NCBI GenBank assembly: GCA_022225965.2
Contig: JAKJXP020000131.1
Location: 45,245 to 109,244, forward strand
Source of the DNA: Diatrype stigma
Taxonomy: Eukaryota > Ascomycota > Sordariomycetes > Xylariales > Diatrypaceae
Direction of reading: 5' to 3'
Length of the DNA: 64,000 nucleotides
Positions 54,102-64,000 of this stretch are shown piece by piece (the first letter of the stretch is position 1; each line of letters begins with the position of its first letter). The position numbers were made by a program, and so were the translations under genes. The notes below the pieces were generated by a model. The model had not been told where the DNA came from. It saw only the letters and a program-made list of their open reading frames with translations, and did not search any database.

Positions 54102-56418
54102 TCACTGGGGCGCACGTGAGGGAGGCAGTCCACCATCCATTTCGTAGTGTTGCGAAATGGGAACAGGCTGGGCATGCATCTCATGCACCACCGCCGGATG
54201 CTGCACCGGGGCTTCATACACCTGCTGGCCAAGGGCCTCATGTGCGCTGTGACCCCCGGGCGAGTGCAACGAATTCGCTGGGTGGGCCGATAGAATTGCG
54301 TCTTGTCCCGAGAGCTCAGATCTAGGACCTGGTGATGATGACCCAGCAGCGCCCTGGGCGTGCAGTCCCGACAACTGGGGGCCTGGCGACTGGGCATGGA
54401 GCTCCGATGTATGCGGCTGCCGCTGTATTGGATTCTGCCCGTTCAGCTCAGAAGCATGGTGTGCCGATATGGGAGACACGTTGTCAACTCTGGACGGTGG
54501 TTGCGTCTTCAGCGCGTTAGGGCTCGGACTTGCGCTGGGTGACAAAGTCGTTGAAACAAGAGCCGCGCTGTCGAGTTCAGGCTTGCCTGCCGTGCCAGCC
54601 CCTGATTCGGCATTCCCAGCTAGTACTTGGGTCTTTGCTTTTCTCGACCGGTGCCAGATGAAGAACGCCATCACTCCAATGAGCACGAGGCCGCCCACCA
54701 CGCCAACAACGGCCCCTACGATGACCCCGATGTTTGTTGCAGTCGGTTGGGCATTGGGTTCACCACTTGATACTCCATCCCCGTTGCCAGGACTGCCGCT
54801 TGTGCTCTCAGGATTCGACTGGCCAGACACTGAATTGTCAGGCTCTGAACTGCCGGATCCCGAACCACCGATGCCGAAGTCGCCAGAATCCGACGTCGGC
54901 TCTGCTGTTTGCGTAGGCCCCGACAGAACGGTACTGCCACTTCTTGCTGTTTGGGTTACTGTGAAGACATATGAGTATTGGTTTGTGCCCTACTGTTGTG
55001 CTCATTAGATGATTGGCATACCTGACTCGGTAATATCAGCCGGGGTCACCAGTGCGTTCGCGGCGCTGCAGTAGTAGTCAAAGACCTCAATGGCTGAACT
55101 GATGTCCTCACTTGCAGTAGAGTCGCACGAATATTTGACCGAGGAAGTTATCAAGTTGGTCAGACGACGGGACATTCCATTTTTCAGACAGACGCAGGAC
55201 GCCAAAGCTTGAGGCCCGCCTGGGCAGAGATCGTACGTTTGCTAACACACATATACATCAGACAACGTACGCGGGGAAGAAAGGGGAAAGCAACACTTAC
55301 GCTGAATACATCGTAAGCAAGGGCCGACTGTGCACATGGTGCTAGAGCACTGTATTGATCTAGGGCGGTAATATAGTAGGTCACTGAGAGACCGGTCAGC
55401 TCACCCTTCCACAATGTCTGGGCTTGCTGGAGTGATCTCACTATCTCCAGGTGGGCCGGAGGCCTTTGGGAAAGACGAGGTCCCGTTGTTCAGTCCACAG
55501 TATCCCGCAAAGACGGCTTGTGCTGATGAAACATCTGCCGTGTTTGAAGCACAAGAATATCTGACAGAGGTATTGATTCCTTGGCTCGCTAGCAATGAGT
55601 TCTGGTTCTTGTTGCACACGCAGGTCGCAAGATGGCTAGCATCCCCGGGGCATAAGTCGTAAGTCTATTGGGAGACGTTAGTGGCACATCTGTGATGTAC
55701 AAGAGGCGATGAGGACTCACCATAGATCTAGAACATATGATCAGCACCATGTTAAATACAGGACTAGGCCTATTGGAAGCAAGGCACTTACTCAACGACA
55801 TACGCAAGTCCACTTGCGGCGCAAGGCGCAAGCTCTGCAAATGCTGGTAGATCAGTGACAAACAGCGACACTGGAGTCGCCGGTTCCGGAAAGGAGACAT
55901 CTTCGTCCTGTTTACAGTATGCGTCCAGCACTGTAGCTGCGCTTGATTGATCTTCCGACGCGGTCCCTCCACAGCTGTAGCTAACCGACTGCGAGATGGC
56001 CTTAGATATGGATGCGAAGTTGTTGTCTTTGGTGCAGACGCACGATTGCAGTGCATCAACATCCTCCGGACAGTTCGCATAAGTCTGAGACTGGACATTA
56101 TACGCAACAGCGGACGCGGCGCAAGGGGCCTAGTAAAGGTCAGCATCTTCTTGCAATGGCACACACTGAACATATATGAGGAGATGGTGCCCCGTTGCCA
56201 AACGATAACCCAAAGCATATCACCTTGAACACACAGACTATCAAGCTGCCCAGGGTAATAGTGATCTGCTATAGTCCCAAAGGTATCCACGCGTAAACTA
56301 GAGGCAAACTTACTAGCACCGTGAATATCGAGAGATCCGTGACATAGACGACATCCTGGGCCCTTCCAATGGATAGGAGCAATGCTGTAAGAGCAAGGGA
56401 ATCCCGTGATTTCTTCAT
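54102..56418 (-). CDS. Single-pass surface protein with three cysteine-rich extracellular repeats
   Basis: Seven exons (56418-56314, 56129-55792, 55727-55721, 55664-55442, 55383-55301, 55241-55022, 54958-54102) give 610 residues. After a signal peptide (LALTALLLSIGRAQ) come three repeats of about 90-110 residues, each with LAPCAxSxLAY (VLAPCAASAVAY in the first), TYxxCP, ALxSCVCxK (LATCVCNK in the second), SVxYSC, a SSAxxV segment and a closing YC. A Gly/Ser-rich stalk precedes one membrane helix (IGVIVGAVVGVVGGLVLIGV) and a basic stop-transfer HRSRKAK. The cytoplasmic tail of about 160 residues is Ser/Pro/His/Gln-rich. Exon 3 is only 7 nt; it is required for the frame and supplies ESM where the other repeats have QSQ or FSQ before TY. 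The repeat resembles CFEM-like cysteine modules of fungal surface proteins. A sensor or adhesion role is inferred; ligand unknown. Confidence 0.82.
55721..55727 (-). other. 7-nt microexon of the surface protein gene
   Basis: The sequence TTCTAG-ATCTATG-GTGAGT gives an acceptor, seven exonic bases and a donor. Skipping it would shift the frame; including it yields GAA TCT ATG across the junctions and aligns the second repeat with the first and third without a gap. Confidence 0.7.
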
Positions 56419-58149
56419 TACGAATAAATGTTTCTAAGGGACTTCGGAATGGGCGAGTAGTATCAGTTGAGTGAAGCAGTCTATACCCAAAGGTATCCGT
56501 CTGTCTATGTGCCAGACATATGTATCGTAAAGGAGACGAGGAAAGCACAGAGGATAAATCGAATCGTCTCTGAATGTTTAAGACTGAGGGCGACATGGCT
56601 TTTCCCCTGAGATGGCACACCCTTCCGGCCAAGTACAGTCTCATTAACCGCCTTCATCCATTGTCCACCGGTGGCGTTGTAGGACACCATTCAAACGATG
56701 GACTATAATGCATTACCCCTGTTAGCTGAAAACGTAGCTATCGCGCCCCCCTGAAGGGTGCCTTGGTGAGCGCTTGGGAGCAGCCCTTGACCGAGTTCGA
56801 GATCGAGTACCTGCGTTTGTATTACCGTGGCTTGCACCAGCATCATGTGGAGACTAGGAGTGTGAACAAGACACATCCCGTTCTTCGTCGCGGTAGAAAA
56901 TGACTCGCGACAGCCCAACCCCCTGCGCTTCATCGTTCCCGCCGCATACATTGCCGTATTAGAGGGGATTCAGATCTGAAATATCTTATCCGACTTGTAC
57001 AACATTGGTCGGTGACTACAATGGCCTTTTTCTTCGCAGACGGCTGGATTGATGGTTAAGGGGGGCAGCCTAAGTCCTGGGGGCGGCATCTTGGATGACC
57101 CGACTAGCAAGTCTCCTGAAACCAAGCAGCTATTAATCGGGACAGACTGCTGCGCTGCAGATATTCAGCCGCACTAAGTCGCCAAAATGATCTCCACTCA
57201 CGTATATTGGGCGCCTAATTGCAACCTTGTGATGTTATAGCTGAGTCTTGGCATGTCTTCAGCCAAGATCCTAGCTAGTCTTATAGCAGTCAACTTCTCC
57301 TGATAACAACTAAGCTACATCAGAAATCATCTCCAGACGCTTTTCTCGATGCCACCAATCAAAAATAGCAGGAAGTCTGTAAAGATTGTCTTTTAGTTGA
57401 TGCCCAATCCTTGTCTAGTAAATATCAGAGCCAAGGAACGCGAATGCTTTGGGGCAAAGTGTCTCTGTACTAAATAGTCAGCTGGAGAAGATGATAGCTG
57501 TAAGATCTGAGTTTAGCTTCGGCATAAACCTTGGCGGATCCGTACACATATATCGAATAAGAGATCCGAAGATATCCGCCGTAAAATCCCCCCAACGCGT
57601 TAAGTAGGGCTGCTTTCACCTAGCATTCTTACTCGGTTCGGCCATGTCCATTTCTCATCACGTTCTCCCAGGGTGATATTGCCCATACCCTTCAACCCGA
57701 TTCATTCAAACCTGAACTCTACTCAGAATTGAACATCGCCAAATACATCCCTCTGCCATTCCGACATCTCGGTGTTCCCCAGACCCGGTACTGGAAGCGG
57801 TATCGGCGTTGTAGTCAATTTGTGGGGCAATATCCGGAAAGACATAGCTCTGTCGGCCCCACTAACCCGATATCTCCTCCGAAGTCCATACCATTGCCCA
57901 AGTGAGGCTGCTTTTCTGCTTTGAAGCTATGGCAAAAAATGATTCATCATCAGAAGTTCGCAGTAATTGCAGTACATGAGGATAGGGCATTAGTTTTTTC
58001 AAGAGACATAGCTGGTACCAGAATGCTAGTGTCATAGGTAAACTTGACGCGACATTTCACCCTTGATCATGATAGCATTAGACGTAATGTTATGATTCAA
58101 GGCTCAAGAAACCAGCCTCAGTGGCAGGTACACCAACAACCATCAAGTC
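56419..58149. other. Intergenic region
   Basis: About 1.7 kb with no supported gene between the surface protein promoter and the 3' end of the second dehydrogenase. No marked repeats. Small frames at 56505-56690 and 56703-56951 on the minus strand are not coding-like and probably lie in 5' flanking DNA. Confidence 0.45.
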
Positions 58150-59208
58150 TCACTTCAAGAAATCAATGGACTCCAGCTGCTTGAGATCGCCCACGCCTAA
58201 GCTTATGTCCTTCAACTCATCCAGGATTTTCTTGGTGTCCTCGAGATCCTTCGCAATCATCCCCCAGGCATCGGAGCCCAGGGGTACTCGGATCGGGATC
58301 CGCTGGTCGCGGCTTACGACCAGGTAGGTGGCCGCCGCCAGAGCGCTCGGCTCTGCCCAATTGCTGCGGCCTTGCTCGCTCAACATGTAGCTGAGGATGG
58401 CATTGGTGGGATGGCTGGGGTCGGCGTAGGCGGGATGTCGCTTGGCCATGTGCTTTAGCGAGGTGGTGGCAAAGTTGGTCTTCGTGCCACCGGGCTCGAT
58501 AAGGCATAGATGGACTAGATGATGGCGTGTATTAGCAGTGTATCCCAGCACGTGAGATGATATAGAAAACGACAAATAGACGTACTGTTCCATGCGGAGG
58601 GCAACTCCTTGGCGACGGCTTCCGTCCAGCCTTCTACAGCGAACTTGCTAGCATGATAGAAGGAAGCGCCCGGGAAGCCCATCCACCCGCCCATGGAGCT
58701 GATGTTGACAATCACGCCGCCCTGCTGGCCGCCGTTCTTAGGGTTCTCGTCCCTCATGACCCCTAGAGCCTTCTTTGCCACGTCTACCACACCCCAGAAA
58801 TTTGTATCCAGCAAGGCACGGGACTCTTCGTCTCCAGCGGCTTCCGTGTCGCCGACAAGGGTGTAGCCCGCGTTGTTAACGACGACGTCGATACGTCCGA
58901 ACGTCTCTAGCGTGGCGCGGAAAGCAGCCTCTATGGAGGTGGCCGAAGTGACGTCCAGCTGTAACTTGAGGACATTGTCACCGGCTGGAACACTCGAAAG
59001 AGCGGATGCGTTCCTTGCGGTCGCCACAACACGGTTTGAGGACTGCGCGACGATTTGGGCCAAGGATTGGCCAATACCAGAGGAACAGCCGGTAACTGAT
59101 CACCTATGGTGTTAGAACTTGCGTAAGTTGGATGTCAAGGACTAGGTACTAACTGAACCAAACCGCATCTGACGGCAGGTGGTACGGCTTAGTGTTCGGG
59201 GTGTCCAT
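58150..59208 (-). CDS. Classical short-chain dehydrogenase/reductase
   Basis: Three exons (59208-59154, 59095-58586, 58514-58150) give 309 residues. Start MDTPNTKPYHLPSDAVWF is followed by ITGCSSGIG (residues 19-27, the cofactor-binding TGxxxGIG). Then DVVVNNAGYTLVG, IVNISSMGGWMG and the catalytic Y165-x3-K169 (SFYHASKFA) with EPGGTKTNF after it. All classical SDR elements are present, so it should be active with NAD(P)H. It differs from the SDR at 27750 in lacking the long N-terminal extension and in its shorter substrate-loop region. The first acceptor was chosen as GATCAG at 59096, because the nearer CCATAG would destroy the Rossmann motif. No partner gene suggests a pathway. Confidence 0.9.
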
Positions 59209-60617
59209 AATGGGTGTGTACACACGTTGGCTTGGAATCACGAGTAAAGCTGATACCTGGCGAGCCACCTTGTTTAATCAGGTGGAAGATGAGTTTGCAA
59301 CACTGCCGAAATCTCAATCTGCACGATGCTCATGCTGTTATTTATAATTCTTCTTTTCATACACCCAAACGTCGTTGTCATTCCACTTCATGGTACTTAG
59401 TAAGTGACGTTTACGGTGTCATGCGGGAAGTCGTGGGGCTCCGGACTCTATGCCTTAAGTCCTGACTGCCTGCATGAACCGTGGGTGTTCGAACTTACCA
59501 GCCCTAGACCATTCAGCCCCATACTAAAGTACTGTGCTGCAGGCGTTAGTGAGAAGTAAGCACTATCGTGTTTAAGCTTATACGAAAGCCCAGAAGCCGG
59601 GATTTCCAAAGGTGGAGTTAAGCAAAATCTGATGAAGGTGAATTTGGGGGTTGGATAATAAGGGGGCGCAATGCCTAAGTCCGAAACCTGCAGAAGCTGG
59701 ATTTGCCCCTATTCTTGATCGTGTTAGTCAGCCCCTGTTATTAACAACCCGTTTGGGTCATGTAGCGCCGGCGTTCAAAGGAGTCAGCTACTTAAGTACT
59801 TATACTGCAGGTTTGTTCACTGCATGGAATCTAGCGCCGTTGGATCACCCAAAGCTATGCGTGATGTCTCAGTATCAAACCACTAAATAGTTGCACGGGC
59901 AATAGACCGCAAGTTCTGTTGTGTGACATCAAAACTACCAATAGACCATTAACGCGATGAAGATCTTCTACTAACTGACCCTACTATCTTAAATCCGCCC
60001 CCTTTTTCTCTTCGTCGCCACCAGTTTGAGTGTTGGGTCTTTTCATATCTGATACATCTACTTCCTTCAACATCCGGCTCCCCTCCTGAACATCAACCAA
60101 AAGGACTTTGTGGTCACCATAACCACAAGAGAAATCGTAAATGAAGTGTATCTGACCAGTCCGTGAAATTACGTAAAAGTGAAATATGTGCAGAAAGGGA
60201 CGCCCAATCACATGGAATTACCAGTGTATCGGGGCCCTATAAGCGTCAGTGGCAATACAGGACCGAGTGTTTGCATGCTGTCTCCACGGTCCCGGGATCA
60301 GGATATCTATCCGGGGCTTTCTTCCCCAGACAGTCCCCCCGCATCTGTTCAGGCTAGGGTCTCGTGATATATCAGCACATAAATATCTACCCACTGAGAG
60401 CCAGACCTCTGAGGACGTGGCAGTTTTCCAGACAACTCTAACCATCTAACTGACCGAATAGTGGCTTGCAGGACTCGTCTAGAAGTCTTCCTTTACTTAT
60501 AATCTCGCAAGCTCCTCAAGCCCCGGTGTCTTTCTTCTTACTATATCTTGATAGAAAATACACGAGACATAGCAGATCATAGATTATTCCCAAAACACTC
60601 TAACTATCCAGAACGCA
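59209..60617. other. Intergenic region
   Basis: About 1.4 kb; divergent promoters of the dehydrogenase and the small secreted protein gene. No supported gene, no clear repeat. Confidence 0.45.
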
Positions 60618-61000
60618 ATGATCTTCTCCAAAACCTTACTACTTGCAGTAATCACCGTGGCCACTGCAGCCCCGAGCAAAAAGGACGATGCATGTGCCTG
60701 GAGGGTTTTGTTCCCCTACCTCCCTTGCATTGGCGACCAAACCTTGCGGCACGGAGACAACCGTACTACGAGCCCTAGCCAATGCTACCAGTCGTCGCGC
60801 ACCAGAGATTGCTCTTACTGTGGAAGATGGAATGGGACGAACGCACTGGTAAGCCCCGAAATAGAAAAAAGATTTCGCAAATGTGTGTCTAACAACTCAA
60901 CCAGTTGAATGCGAAGACCCGCAAGATCGATACGCTGTGTGATGGTGGCGGGTACTGCGACTTCGATATGAATGGCGATCTGGCCTGTTATAAGGGTTAG
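60618..61000 (+). CDS. Small secreted cysteine-rich protein (effector-like), 108 residues
   Basis: Two exons, 60618-60848 and 60905-61000, phase 0, with a GTAAGC donor, a TCTAAC branch and an ACCAG acceptor. The signal peptide MIFSKTLLLAVITVATAA ends in an Ala-x-Ala-like cleavage site before PSKKDD. The mature chain of about 90 residues has eight cysteines (DACAW, LPCIG, SQCYQ, DCSYC, LCDG, YCDF, ACYK), an even number compatible with four disulfides. There is no membrane segment and no known catalytic motif. Without the intron the frame would end shortly after ALVSPEIEK and lose the last three cysteines. The family was not recognised. It does not resemble the other secreted protein at 14670 beyond general features. 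Confidence 0.7.
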
Positions 61001-61642
61001 GTCTTCGTCGTGGTTTAGTTGCGTCGGAAAGGCGCAGAACTCCGTAGTTTGAAGGGGCGTGGGACCTTGCTCGAACAATGGATATAGGGAGTTGGCTCGG
61101 ATGGAAGTACAATCTTCAAGATAACATGGTGTCATAGGGGATGAGCAGATGGTATATTGGTGACACTTGGGAGAATACAAAAAATATTCACATACGTGGG
61201 ATTGTCCCGCATGATTTGTCATGTCGAGACCCGAAGCTCCTGTGACTAACGGTGGGATTCAGATGGAGAGTGGCGATGTTGGGTTCCGCAGTAGCACCTA
61301 CCTTTGACCTGACCATAGCACTCCATGTATGAATTCAGGGAAAGTCGTATTGTGGGTGATCCGGGTGGTTCTGGCCTACAATTCGTCCTTTCTGGAAAGA
61401 GAGACCAAGTATGACTGAAGTAAAAGCAGACGACCTTGTCAATTCCTCTACTGCTTCCACCTAATCACCAAACATACAGATCTACCACAGCTGAATTCAT
61501 GAAAGCGGACAGTACCTAGACACCGAATGGTTTATGCTTCATCTAACATTCATTAAATTCAACCTTAAGATATCCCCAAGTCGCCTCTTGGAAATACCCG
61601 AAGCAGACAGACCCAAACACAGCGCCACGCAGAAGTGCAGCC
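61001..61642. other. Intergenic region
   Basis: About 640 bp, no supported gene or repeat. It contains the 5' flank of the interrupted membrane ORF. Confidence 0.45.
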
Positions 61643-62245
61643 ATGGAAGACCTCAATCCCTTGATCCCCTTCCTCTTGGCCATCGAGTTTATAGTCAACT
61701 GGGGCTCCATTGTTGCTCTCGTTTCCTTCCATATTGCCTCAAATCGAACCGAAGGCCCTGATGCCTAGCAGGTGTCCGCACATTTGGACGAGCCCCGCTG
61801 GCGCACATGCTGGCACCTCGCTGCGTTAGCGAGTGCCGCCTTCACTTCGCTCGGCCCCAAACTTTTCCTGTTGGGGACTGCGCTGAGAGAGAGGGGACGA
61901 CTCGGAGAGTCTTGGTGGCGGCGTCTGCCTGGTCTAATTGTTTATTCTGTAGGACGGAAAGAGCTGGCGGCTGTGAAATTTACTCGGAGTGTCGTGGTTC
62001 CCCTCAGCTTGGTTACTTACGGCACTTGCTGCTGGTGCTACAGTCTCTGCATCTTGGTGACCAGCCTCACAATGTGGATGGTGTACGTGGGCATTGAAAG
62101 AGCCCTGGCTGAGTGGGTGCGATCGAAACAATTAGAAGCACGAGCACGATGGCTCAGAGAGCACGTTTCCAGAGAGCATTCAGAGTTGCAGAGTGGTGAT
62201 GTTGATACGGGGGCCTCCGATCAAGTGCGCCAACGACACGACTAG
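61643..62245 (+). CDS. Hypothetical multi-span membrane protein with an in-frame TAG
   Basis: An ATG in excellent context (GCAGCCATGG) opens a frame MEDLNPLIPFLLAIEFIVNW with a hydrophobic segment, stopping at TAG 61766-61768. The same frame then continues for 158 codons to 62245, with hydrophobic stretches (HLAALASAAFTSLG, KLFLLGTAL, VVVPLSLVTYGTCCWCYSL, CILVTSLTMWMVYVGI) and a charged helical tail (EARARWLREHVSREHSE). Either an intron ending at the TAG (…GCCTAG) removes the stop, with phase-0 donors possible at 61694, 61712 or 61721, or the gene carries a nonsense change, or the stop is read through. None of the donors is strong. Family not recognised. Confidence 0.45.
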
Positions 62246-62529
62246 CAACTGCATGCATCTTGAGGAGAACCAGTGATTCTCCTTTCAAACCCACTACCTA
62301 TAAGCATACGGCATCATCACCGGCACCAGCTAAGGTTACCAGGGAGGTTTGGGTTATTGATACGATTAGCGACCCAACCACATGTTTTGATTGAGTGTCA
62401 GACAAGTAAAGGCGGGTGGCAACAGGGAGACCGAGAATAGACCTAGAGGACTTCGGGTATGGAATAGCGCGGCACACGGAATATTAATCATCGATAGCGT
62501 CCCAGAGTTAGCGATGTTTCTCAATTCAA
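62246..62529. other. Short convergent region
   Basis: About 280 bp between the interrupted membrane ORF and the AlkB-like gene. Nothing is seen in it. Confidence 0.5.
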
Positions 62530-63676
62530 TCATTCTATCTGTCTGACGTTCAGATTGATACGTTTATTGCGCATCCAGCCTTTCCATTCCTCGTACTTGC
62601 CGTCTTCCGCCGGCCAGTCCGCGAGAAACTCCGGACAAGTGTCTTTGAGGACTTTGGGGACACCGTGCCAGGCGTAGCGAGACTCCTGTGTCATGTAGAT
62701 AGCGTCCCCTGATTTGAGGCGTAGGAGGACGTAGGGCTTTCCTGCAGGCTCTGCCGCACCAGTGTCTTCCACTGCTTGTTCACCACCGTGGCTGCCACCA
62801 GCAGGTCTACTAGGCGCAATCATGAACAGCGCATCGCACCCGATACTGAGGCTCGCGAGCCCCTTGTCGGTATGCTCGCTCACATCCCGATGCATCATCA
62901 TCGTATCCCCCGGGCTGTAGAAATTCACGATGGCAGCCTGAGCCAAGGTCTCGGGAAAGAGCGTATGGAGAAAGCCGGCGATGTCATGGGGGAATTCGGG
63001 CGGCAGCTGATCAGGATACTGCCGGTTGGACCAATCATACTGACCACCAAGGGTGACCCAGGATAGCTTGCGCTGGAGAACTTGCTTGATAGATAGGGGC
63101 TTGTGAACTGCCGGGTCCTTGGGGATAAACTGGGCTGGCTCATCGGGTGAATAGGCAAAGAATGAGCGGGACTCGATGTCGTCCTCTTCCCTATACGGGA
63201 GCTCATAATGGAGGTGCAGGTTAGTCTGGTGCGTAGGGTTGCTTAGGTCTCTGTGTACCATCCGCGACAGCAACCCCTTCTGTATGCCTTCTGGGATTAT
63301 TGAGGGAAAAATGAGCAGGCCTAGATATATGATGAGACACGAGACTTTCTATCGAGCTAGTATCATGGGAGGATGGGTAGGGGCTAGGCATACCTGGAAG
63401 CATTGGATGGACATATATCGGAGCATCCTGTATCTCTTGATTTGCCTGCCAATCGGAACCCTCTAGACGTTTGAAAGAGTCCAGCAGTCTATCGCTTGGT
63501 ATGTGGCCAGCTAGCTTGAATGGGCTGCTGTCCTTGGAGTGATGGTGGTGCACGTCGTCTATGTCTGGATGATCAATGAACTCGGCATGCTCAGTCCTCG
63601 AGTATTTCTTCCACTTGCCCCTCAGCTCGTCCGATGGCTGTTCATGAGCATCTAGGGTGGTGAGATCGATGGCCAT
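62530..63676 (-). CDS. AlkB-family 2-oxoglutarate/Fe(II) dioxygenase (ALKBH1-like)
   Basis: Two exons (63676-63394, 63320-62530) joined in phase 1 give 357 residues. The double-stranded beta-helix residues are in place: iron ligands H238 and D240 (MMMHRDVSE), H313 (RYAWHGVPKV), and the 2-oxoglutarate and substrate motif R348-INLNV-R354, the RxNxxxR signature. NFYSPGDTMMMH and LASLSIGCDALFMI are typical flanking strands. A Gly/Glu-rich insertion (about 265-290) separates two core strands, as in other fungal members. These enzymes oxidatively remove methyl groups from nucleic acids; ALKBH1-type members act on tRNA and DNA in nucleus or mitochondria. No mitochondrial presequence is evident. The substrate is inferred only from family. 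Confidence 0.9.
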
Positions 63677-64000
63677 TGTGATGTGATGCGATGTGCAGTC
63701 ACTGTGCAGTGTGTAATATATATAGGTTTACCCCTATTACCCCTATCACTCAATGCTTTCCTCACAGCTTACAACTTGTACAGATATTCACAGAGGGCCG
63801 ATGCGACATTGAACATTGGATGTTGGGCTAACGTCTTAGCCCCAAAGATCGGCCAGCCCCAAAGCTCGGCCACCTAATTTCTCATATAAAACCCAACTTT
63901 TTAAATTCGTATAACTTTGTTATACTTTAATGCATCTTTTTAAAACTTATATTATAAATTATTTATAATATAAATTATATAAAAAGATTTTTCTTTTATT
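63677..64000. other. AlkB-like gene promoter turning into AT-rich DNA at the window edge
   Basis: The last 120 bp (from about 63875) are almost all A and T, with TATA/TTATAA words and few C or G. This resembles the interior of the RIP block and may be the edge of another RIP-affected repeat. Confidence 0.4.

Noticed and set aside
55589..56644. A 351-codon minus-strand frame
   Set aside because: It runs through introns and exons of the surface protein gene in the wrong frame; composition is Ser/Arg/Leu-rich noise and no motif is present.
1..64000. CRISPR array, bacterial operons, ribosome-binding sites or phage genes
   Set aside because: The window is eukaryotic, with spliced genes throughout. 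The tandem repeats present are simple repeats without spacer structure.

Overview
This window is nuclear DNA of a filamentous ascomycete (Pezizomycotina, most likely a Sordariomycete). The evidence is: split genes with short introns (about 50-150 nt) carrying GTRNGT donors and CTAAC/CTGAC branch points; orthologues of fungal genes (a Vivid-type LOV photoreceptor, NOT4, the complex I 30 kDa subunit, the MLP1/TPR nuclear basket protein, a modular GH18 chitinase and a LysM protein); and an AT-rich, CpA/TpG-poor block typical of RIP (repeat-induced point mutation). All gene models were spliced by hand, and exon phases were checked so that each model stays open.

Layout. 1-451: 5' exons of a vvd-like gene leaving the window on the left, with a long upstream region. 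4052-9782: NOT4 (CCR4-NOT ubiquitin ligase), with an unusually long last intron that itself carries an alternative coding tail. 11209-12213: complex I 30 kDa subunit. 12569-12878: an 82-residue two-exon gene. 14670-15412: a small secreted cysteine-rich protein. 15413-20974: a gene-poor plain with one GC-rich membrane/coiled-coil ORF, an intron-containing tRNA-Lys and a short inverted-repeat element. 20975-23809: a large protein with five cysteine/tryptophan modules spaced about 97 residues apart. 24770-26229: FAD monooxygenase. 27750-28926: short-chain dehydrogenase. 29462-34973: a 14-exon secreted chitinase (two hevein-type domains, GH18, long C-terminal region), divergent from a multi-LysM secreted protein at 36272-38026. 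38806-40467: F-box protein. 41120-42799: cytochrome P450. 43582-49699: MLP1/TPR. 50786-53894: RIP-degraded element with inverted arms. 54102-56418: a single-pass membrane protein with three extracellular cysteine-rich repeats and a 7-nt microexon. 58150-59208: second short-chain dehydrogenase. 60618-61000: second small secreted cysteine-rich protein. 61643-62245: membrane ORF interrupted by an in-frame stop. 62530-63676: AlkB-family dioxygenase. The right edge turns AT-rich.

How the genes fit together. Housekeeping genes (not4, complex I, MLP1) alternate with accessory, surface or secreted functions. The clearest functional pair is the divergent chitinase and LysM gene, both secreted chitin-binding proteins sharing about 1.3 kb of upstream DNA. 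The strongest candidates for something little described are the five-module cysteine protein, the triple-repeat surface protein with the microexon, the alternative NOT4 tail, and the inverted-repeat element family with a copy near the tRNA and another in the RIP block.
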